Shown here: positions 1 through 3,550 of the stretch, piece after piece
How positions within the stretch are numbered: position 1 is the first letter of the stretch
How the letters are laid out: every line of letters begins with the position of its first letter
Assembly: GCA_900553305.1 (NCBI GenBank)
Contig: USDI01000160.1
Span: 1-5,480, forward strand
Direction: 5' to 3'
Length of the DNA: 5,480 nucleotides
Source: an uncultured Lachnospiraceae bacterium
GTDB lineage: Bacteria; Bacillota; Clostridia; Lachnospirales; Lachnospiraceae
The notes under the pieces: generated by a model
Databases searched by the model: none
Told to the model about the DNA's origin: nothing
What the model saw: the letters and a program-made list of their open reading frames with translations, nothing else
Made by a program: the position numbers and the translations under genes

Positions 1-54
1 GTACCTATCATACTACAGAATTGGTAGGTTGAAAATTTCATAGATTTAATTGCA

Positions 55-77
55 CGTGATAAGTTCTTCTTATCGCG
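55..77 (+). other. Small hairpin upstream of the plus-strand terminator
   Basis: Bases 55-63 (CGTGATAAG) pair with 69-77 (CTTATCGCG) around a 5-base loop. The 9-bp stem contains one G-T wobble when read as plus-strand RNA; on the minus strand that position is an A-C mismatch, so the structure is better formed in plus-strand RNA. It ends one base before the stronger hairpin at 79-110. It could be part of a 3' untranslated region of a gene entering from the left. A role is inferred only. Confidence 0.4.
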
Positions 78-78
78 C

Positions 79-124
79 GAGGAGCAAGCCACAACTTTGG
101 CTTGCTCCTCATTTTAGTTCTTTA
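79..124 (+). terminator. Rho-independent terminator for a plus-strand gene left of the window
   Basis: A perfect 12-bp stem (79-90 GAGGAGCAAGCC with 99-110 GGCTTGCTCCTC) can be extended inward by an A-T pair, leaving a 6-base loop. On the plus strand it is followed directly by ATTTTAGTTCTTT, a U-rich tail. On the minus strand the stem is followed by GCGCGATAAG, which is not U-rich, although AAAAT precedes it. The orientation therefore fits termination of a rightward gene whose end lies at or beyond the left edge. It may also stop the leftward LysR transcript less efficiently, since no other terminator is visible after that gene. Confidence 0.75.
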
Positions 125-130
125 TGTGCT

Positions 131-1039
131 CTACATGCTCTCCCGATACTTTAATAGCTCCTGAATATAAGCTTCTCCATATCTGGACAGGCTGCTTCCC
201 TTCCGGGTAATATAACCGATCGTGAGCGGATCCTCTTCTTTCAGCTTAATCGACACAAGTCCCTGCAAAATGGCATCTTCACTGGACAGCATTCCGCATC
301 CGACCGAATATCCAAGAAGCTCTGCCATGATTTCCATTGTGGTTGCACGGTCATCCGTTTTAATCATTTTATCGAAGTCATAATCCGACATCGCTTCCTC
401 GGTAAGATAAAAGTTACTATCATCACTCTGGTCGAACGCAATACAGGGGTAATCCTTCAGCTCTTCCAGGGAAATTTCCTTCCGGGCTGCAAAGGGGTGT
501 TCTTTCCATAAATAAGCATAGGTTTCTCTTTGCATCAGCGGGACAAATTCTAATTGAAACTCCTTGAACAGTTTTTTAATTACGGCTTCGTTCGCTCCCG
601 AATAGGAAACGATCCCGACCTCACTCTTCAGATCCCGGACATTTTCAAGCACTTCGTTGGTCTTCGTTTCATGAATGGAAAAGACATATTTATCCGGTCC
701 AAACCTGCGGATCACGTTGGTAAACGAACGGATAGCAAAATTGTAATGCTGTGTGGAAACGGAAAACTGCTCTTTGTCCTTATTGCGCGACAAATAACGA
801 TCCTCCAGAATTTGATACTGCCCCAGCACCTTTTTTGCATAGGTAATAAATTCACGTCCGGCATCCGTGAGCCCGATTCCACGATTACTTCTTTCAAACA
901 GCACAATTCCAAGCTCATTTTCCAGTTCGCTGATACTTAAGGAAAGGGCCGGCTGTGAAATATATAATTTCATTGCTGCTTCCCGTAAAGAGGAAGAATT
1001 TGCAACCGTAAGAATATATTTAAGCTGATTCATGTTCAT
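131..1039 (-). CDS. LysR-family transcriptional regulator
   Basis: This is a 302-residue protein, normal length for the LysR family. The N-terminal winged helix-turn-helix is clear: residues 4-65 include the recognition region (LREAAMKLYISQPALSLSIS, about 18-37) and the family signature LFERSNRGIGLTDAG (48-62). A linker helix follows at about 65-90, and the two-lobed periplasmic-binding-like effector domain starts near residue 92 (FSVSTQHYNF). The inducer is not readable from the sequence. The start is the ATG at 1039, with GAGG at 1049-1052 nine bases upstream; a second ATG two codons on (1033) sits too far from that site. The stop is TAG. The gene lies 56 bases after the TRIC-type gene on the same strand, with no terminator between, so co-transcription is likely. 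LysR regulators are more often divergent from their targets, so this layout is suggestive only. The family call is firm; target and ligand are unknown. Confidence 0.95.
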   Translation of the reverse strand: MNMNQLKYILTVANSSSLREAAMKLYISQPALSLSISELENELGIVLFERSNRGIGLTDAGREFITYAKKVLGQYQILEDRYLSRNKDKEQFSVSTQHYNFAIRSFTNVIRRFGPDKYVFSIHETKTNEVLENVRDLKSEVGIVSYSGANEAVIKKLFKEFQLEFVPLMQRETYAYLWKEHPFAARKEISLEELKDYPCIAFDQSDDSNFYLTEEAMSDYDFDKMIKTDDRATTMEIMAELLGYSVGCGMLSSEDAILQGLVSIKLKEEDPLTIGYITRKGSSLSRYGEAYIQELLKYRESM

Positions 1040-1095
1040 CGGAAGGTACCTCAGATCTTTCTATTTGATTTTGTTGATCACTGCTCTATTTAGAA

Positions 1096-1680
1096 TCACT
1101 TTCTATAAAACGTTGTTTCGGTTTCGGAAGTTTCCAATGGAAAAAGGCTGATATAATTCTTAAGAATCACAATGGCCAATGCTCCAAAGAGCGAAGCACA
1201 GGCGTAGAAATGTTTTACAAAAACATAGGGTCGTTCGCCCGCCAGGACATCACGCAGGACTCCTCCTCCGACTCCCGTAAGAACTCCGACCGCTACAAGC
1301 AGAAATGCACCATAGGTTTCATCTTTGGCAAGTGCGGTCTGAATTCCCATCACCGTAAAGACACCAAGCCCCAGAGAATCCATAATCAGCATGATAATCT
1401 CATATGCCCGGTTCCCGGAAAGGAGTTTTTGTACCCACGGAAGAAATACCACGACCGAAACTGCTGCCGCGACAACCGCATAAACCGGATTCTGAAACAT
1501 GGCCGGCGGGGTAATTCCAAGCATCATATCGCGCAGAACACCTCCACCAAGAGCCGTGCAGGCTCCCAGAATCATAATTCCAAACAGATCCATCTGTTTG
1601 CGGTAAGCCGTTACCGCTCCTGAAATCGAAAATGCAATAATACCGATTAATTCAACGACTAAAAATAACTCATCTTTCAA
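1096..1680 (-). CDS. TRIC/YicG-type (UPF0126) small membrane channel protein, apparently short at the C-terminus
   Basis: This is a 194-residue integral membrane protein of the bacterial trimeric intracellular cation channel family (YicG/UPF0126), which forms homotrimeric cation channels in the cytoplasmic membrane. The family's internal duplication is visible: ACTALGGGVLRDMMLG (40-55) is echoed by GVLTGVGGGVLRDVLAG (132-148), each with a GGG helix break followed by an Arg-Asp pair. Hydrophobic helices lie at about 5-26, 32-49, 65-83, 92-114, 122-142 and 158-180. Family members normally have a seventh helix, but here the chain ends in a polar tail (PLETSETETTFYRK) after the sixth. The start is TTG, supported by GAGG eight bases upstream; the first in-frame ATG is codon 30 and would remove helix 1. 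It is the first gene of a probable two-gene unit with the LysR gene. The physiological ion is unknown; potassium conduction has been shown for some prokaryotic homologues. Confidence 0.9.
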   Translation of the reverse strand: MKDELFLVVELIGIIAFSISGAVTAYRKQMDLFGIMILGACTALGGGVLRDMMLGITPPAMFQNPVYAVVAAAVSVVVFLPWVQKLLSGNRAYEIIMLIMDSLGLGVFTVMGIQTALAKDETYGAFLLVAVGVLTGVGGGVLRDVLAGERPYVFVKHFYACASLFGALAIVILKNYISLFPLETSETETTFYRK

Positions 1681-1692
1681 AGTAAATACCTC
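1678..1692 (-). promoter_or_regulatory. Ribosome binding site deciding a TTG start for the TRIC-type gene
   Basis: On the minus strand GAGG (1689-1692) is followed by an 8-base spacer and TTG (1678-1680). The nearby upstream ATG at 1693-1695 runs into a stop after five codons in another frame. The TTG is the only start that keeps the conserved first membrane helix. Confidence 0.7.
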
Positions 1693-1699
1693 ATTTGTA

Positions 1700-1711
1700 C
1701 TGATTTATCAG
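1700..1711. promoter_or_regulatory. Perfect 12-base palindrome at the probable transcription start of the TRIC-LysR unit
   Basis: CTGAT-TT-ATCAG is a perfect inverted repeat with a 2-base centre, about where transcription from the extended -10 element at 1716-1724 would begin. The centre is too small for a good RNA hairpin, so a protein-binding site is the more natural reading. The LysR product encoded downstream is a possible binder, but that is inference. Confidence 0.35.
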
Positions 1712-1715
1712 ATTC

Positions 1716-1724
1716 ATCATACCA
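1716..1724 (-). promoter_or_regulatory. Candidate extended -10 promoter for the TRIC-LysR unit
   Basis: On the minus strand the sequence reads TGG-TATGAT: a TATGAT -10 box (five of six consensus bases) preceded by the TGn extension. No good -35 box lies 16-18 bases upstream, which fits an extended -10 promoter. It is 35 bases before the TTG start codon, giving a short leader that contains the palindrome at 1700-1711. Confidence 0.45.
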
Positions 1725-1758
1725 TTATTTTTGTTTTACGCATAATTATTTTTCACGC

Positions 1759-1783
1759 TTTCAAAAGGTTAGTCTTTTTGAAA
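1759..1783. promoter_or_regulatory. A+T-rich inverted repeat between the TetR terminator and the TRIC promoter
   Basis: TTTCAAAAG (1759-1767) is the reverse complement of CTTTTTGAAA (1774-1783) apart from one extra T. On neither strand does a proper U-run follow the arms in terminator fashion. It lies upstream of the candidate -10 at 1716-1724, where an activator or repressor might bind. The function is not established. Confidence 0.3.
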
Positions 1784-1823
1784 ATATAAAAGGGAGAGCA
1801 GGCACGCTCTGTGCTATACTCTC
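1780..1823 (-). terminator. Probable terminator after the TetR gene
   Basis: Read on the minus strand, GAGAG (1819-1823) can pair with CTCTC (1794-1798) and, inside that, GCAC (1811-1814) with GTGC (1802-1805), leaving an internal loop. A competing smaller hairpin, AGAGC/GCTCT, uses 1806-1810 and 1795-1799. Both are followed by CCCTTTTATATTTT on the minus strand, a U-rich tail. The stem is imperfect, so termination is likely but may be partial. Confidence 0.45.
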
Positions 1824-1856
1824 TCTCATATTTGTTACTATATTCACTAAAATCCT

Positions 1857-2507
1857 TTAACTTCTGACATAATTAAGTATCATTTCTTTTAATATAAGCA
1901 GTTCCGGTGTATAATCCCTGTTTTCTTCCGATCCCCAGATAAAACCTTCTACATAATACTCGCAGGCTGCCATCATGGTATGTACGGTTATGCGGAAAAA
2001 TTCTTCTTCCGGGATATCCGTACGAAAAGTATGATCGGCTTTTGCCTTTTCATACATCATATGAAGCCGCGTATTGACGGAGTATAATGCATTGTGAAAT
2101 TCTGTCAGGCGCTCGTTGTCCTTTTTTACTCCCATATGACTGACATAATAGTTAAAATTGTCGTTGTACCGGAGCAGATCCTTATGATTCTGGTACATAT
2201 CAATGTAACCGTCCATGGTAAAGATGAGTCTGTCGATTGCCGGAATTTCTGCAACAGAACTGATCGGCCTTATCCTGTCCAGTTCGTCCATGTATTCCTT
2301 CCATTCCTTCGCACAGACCGCAATTACAAGCTCCAGTTTATTCGGATAATACCGAAAAAGACTTGCCCTGCCAATTCCGGCAGCTTCTGCAATTTCCCCC
2401 ATGCTCACCGGCTCAATCTTTCTTTCTACAAAAATACGAAAGGCTGTTTCTAAAATCCTCCTGTTACGTTCACTTTCTTTCACTATTTGTTTTTCTGATT
2501 TACTCAT
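1857..2507 (-). CDS. TetR/AcrR-family transcriptional regulator
   Basis: This is a 216-residue protein, typical of the family. The N-terminal TetR DNA-binding domain covers about residues 12-62: RRILETAFRIFVERK forms the first helix and MGEIAEAAGIGRASLFRYYPNK (36-57) the helix-turn-helix with the family's Y-x-x-K end. The remainder (about 65-216) is an all-helical ligand-binding and dimerisation region rich in aromatic residues and methionine, but its ligand cannot be named. The start is the ATG at 2507, with GAGG (2515-2518) seven bases upstream; the stop is TAA. The gene has its own strong promoter at 2543-2571 and lies 79 bases after the methyltransferase gene on the same strand with no clear terminator between. 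Readthrough from that gene is therefore possible. Regulation of itself and of the neighbouring methyltransferase is a reasonable guess from family habit. Confidence 0.95.
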   Translation of the reverse strand: MSKSEKQIVKESERNRRILETAFRIFVERKIEPVSMGEIAEAAGIGRASLFRYYPNKLELVIAVCAKEWKEYMDELDRIRPISSVAEIPAIDRLIFTMDGYIDMYQNHKDLLRYNDNFNYYVSHMGVKKDNERLTEFHNALYSVNTRLHMMYEKAKADHTFRTDIPEEEFFRITVHTMMAACEYYVEGFIWGSEENRDYTPELLILKEMILNYVRS

Positions 2508-2542
2508 AGATAAACCTCATTTTAATATGATCAGTCTCACGT

Positions 2543-2571
2543 ATTGTATATAATTCAAAGGAGCGTGTCAA
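2543..2571 (-). promoter_or_regulatory. Near-consensus sigma70-type promoter of the TetR gene, with a possible operator dyad
   Basis: On the minus strand a perfect -35 box TTGACA (2566-2571) and a -10 box TACAAT (2543-2548, five of six consensus bases) are separated by exactly 17 bases. The -10 lies 35 bases before the TetR start codon. The plus-strand stretch ATTGTATATAAT (2543-2554) over the -10 is an imperfect dyad, a plausible but unproven place for TetR self-repression. A promoter this close to consensus would normally need a repressor to be kept low. Confidence 0.75.
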
Positions 2572-2586
2572 TTGTCTTTATATAGT

Positions 2587-3426
2587 TTAAAAATTAATCT
2601 GCACAATCCTCATTTTCATAAAACCGTCTCCGATTTTGGCCAAAATACGAAAAAATCCACTTACTGACGGGATTTTAAGGTCGTGATAGCCAAGCATATA
2701 TCCTTTGGCAGATATCTTCGTGTCCGGAAGCCATACCTGCAAATCCGTACTCAGGTCATTGATGTAAAAATACTTGCTGATATCGGTGATACCTGCAGTC
2801 TTCACCCATGTTTTCAGCATCATCTTAACTGCAGATTTATTGGCCGTATCAAACACAAGCCGTCCACCCGGGAACCTTTTGGCCATAGCAGTAAACAGCT
2901 TCTTTACTTCATTGGAAAGGAAATAATAGAACACCTCTGCTGCAAAGAAAATCACGCCATTACTGTCATCAATTTCCTCAAACCACTTCGTATCATTCAG
3001 GTCCGAACCAATATTGGTTGTATTTGCTGCGGGTGGAATGAGTTTATTTCTTACCTCAATCACATCGGGACGGTCAATGTTATAAATTTTGCAGGCAGGT
3101 GTTGCATTGTTTTCCGCGGTGCAATCCAGACCACAGCCTAAATTTACAATGGCTGCTGCCGGATGGCTCTTTACATAAGCTCTTACCTCTGTTCCAAGAT
3201 CCGTATATCTTGCAGCCGCTTCCAGATAACCAAAGCGGAACATCATATTATTTTTCTTTGCCTCAAGCGTGGAAAAATCATAATCCAGCTTTTCCATGAT
3301 CTTCTTCGCCGTCGTGTCCTGATAAATTTCAGGATAAATCTCCGAACAATATTTTCTTCCCCACAACGGAATCACTAATGTCTCCTGAACAGTATTGGAT
3401 TCAATATGCATTTTCTCGTTACTCAT
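2587..3426 (-). CDS. Class I SAM-dependent methyltransferase, LCM/TcmP-like O-methyltransferase family
   Basis: This is a 279-residue protein with a Rossmann-type SAM-binding core. The N-terminal lead (QETLVIPLWGRKYCSEIYPE, 15-34) and YDFS (49-52) resemble the leucine carboxyl methyltransferase / TcmP polyketide O-methyltransferase group. Motif I is VNLGCGLD (94-101). The acidic ribose-binding strand follows as IYNIDRPDV (114-122), and a second acidic position lies in GSDLND (140-145). AAEVFYYF (162-169) matches the family's E-G-V-x-x-Y-F stretch, and GGRLVFDT (187-194) is the later core strand. The usual Thr-Arg after G-L-D is replaced by Cys-Thr-Ala. Members act on carboxyl or hydroxyl groups of varied small molecules or proteins; the substrate here is unknown. 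The start is ATG with AGGAGG seven bases upstream; the stop is TAA. The feoB terminator isolates it from feoB, and the downstream TetR gene is its likely functional partner. I see no clear promoter of its own in the short gap. Confidence 0.9.
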   Translation of the reverse strand: MSNEKMHIESNTVQETLVIPLWGRKYCSEIYPEIYQDTTAKKIMEKLDYDFSTLEAKKNNMMFRFGYLEAAARYTDLGTEVRAYVKSHPAAAIVNLGCGLDCTAENNATPACKIYNIDRPDVIEVRNKLIPPAANTTNIGSDLNDTKWFEEIDDSNGVIFFAAEVFYYFLSNEVKKLFTAMAKRFPGGRLVFDTANKSAVKMMLKTWVKTAGITDISKYFYINDLSTDLQVWLPDTKISAKGYMLGYHDLKIPSVSGFFRILAKIGDGFMKMRIVQINF

Positions 3427-3433
3427 TTATTTT

Positions 3434-3439
3434 CCTCCT
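3434..3439 (-). promoter_or_regulatory. Consensus ribosome binding site of the methyltransferase gene
   Basis: AGGAGG on the minus strand sits seven bases before the ATG at 3426. It is the only full six-base Shine-Dalgarno I see in the window and suggests efficient translation. Confidence 0.85.
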
Positions 3440-3451
3440 GGATTTATTATC

Positions 3452-3509
3452 TTTCTTTATTTATAATAAAACGGCAGCAGTTAGTGAAATCTAACTACTG
3501 CCATTTTAT
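3452..3509 (-). terminator. Strong Rho-independent terminator of feoB
   Basis: On the minus strand, bases 3509-3491 pair with 3484-3466 in a 19-bp stem around the 6-base loop ATTTCA. The core is GGCAGTAGTTAG with CTAACTGCTGCC, flanked by an A/U extension. Two G-U wobbles are present in minus-strand RNA; both become A-C mismatches in plus-strand RNA, so the structure is tuned to the leftward transcript. The downstream arm runs into TTTTATTATAAATAAAG. It begins 42 bases after the feoB stop codon and separates feoB from the methyltransferase gene. Confidence 0.88.
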
Positions 3510-3550
3510 CATATCTTATATAAAAAGAAAACTTGCTTTCTGTACCCGGC

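Noticed and set aside
2..43. Possible C-terminal tail of a plus-strand protein ending in TAG at 41-43
   Set aside because: All three plus frames have a stop within the first 45 bases (the others end at 25-27 and 30-32), so a tail this short cannot be told from chance. The downstream plus-strand terminator makes a gene to the left likely, but its frame cannot be chosen.
554..940. Open frame of 128 codons on the plus strand
   Set aside because: It lies entirely inside the LysR gene on the opposite strand and its translation has no recognisable family features.
1210..1623. Open frame of 137 codons on the plus strand
   Set aside because: It is antisense to the conserved TRIC-type gene. Its His-, Lys- and Arg-rich translation is what antisense reading of a hydrophobic protein gives.
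2683..3141. Open frame of 152 codons on the plus strand
   Set aside because: It is the antisense shadow of the methyltransferase gene, whose motifs are clear on the minus strand; no ribosome site of note and no recognised domain.
3510..3550. Second small hairpin (AGAAA with TTTCT) just after the feoB stop
   Set aside because: The stem has only five mostly A-T pairs; the 19-bp terminator just downstream is the credible end of the transcript.
3440..3550. A metal-sensing riboswitch or Fur-type box between feoB and the methyltransferase gene
   Set aside because: The gap is 124 bases, is mostly occupied by the feoB terminator, and shows no 19-base dyad of the Fur type. Any iron-responsive site for feoB would lie upstream of it, outside the window.
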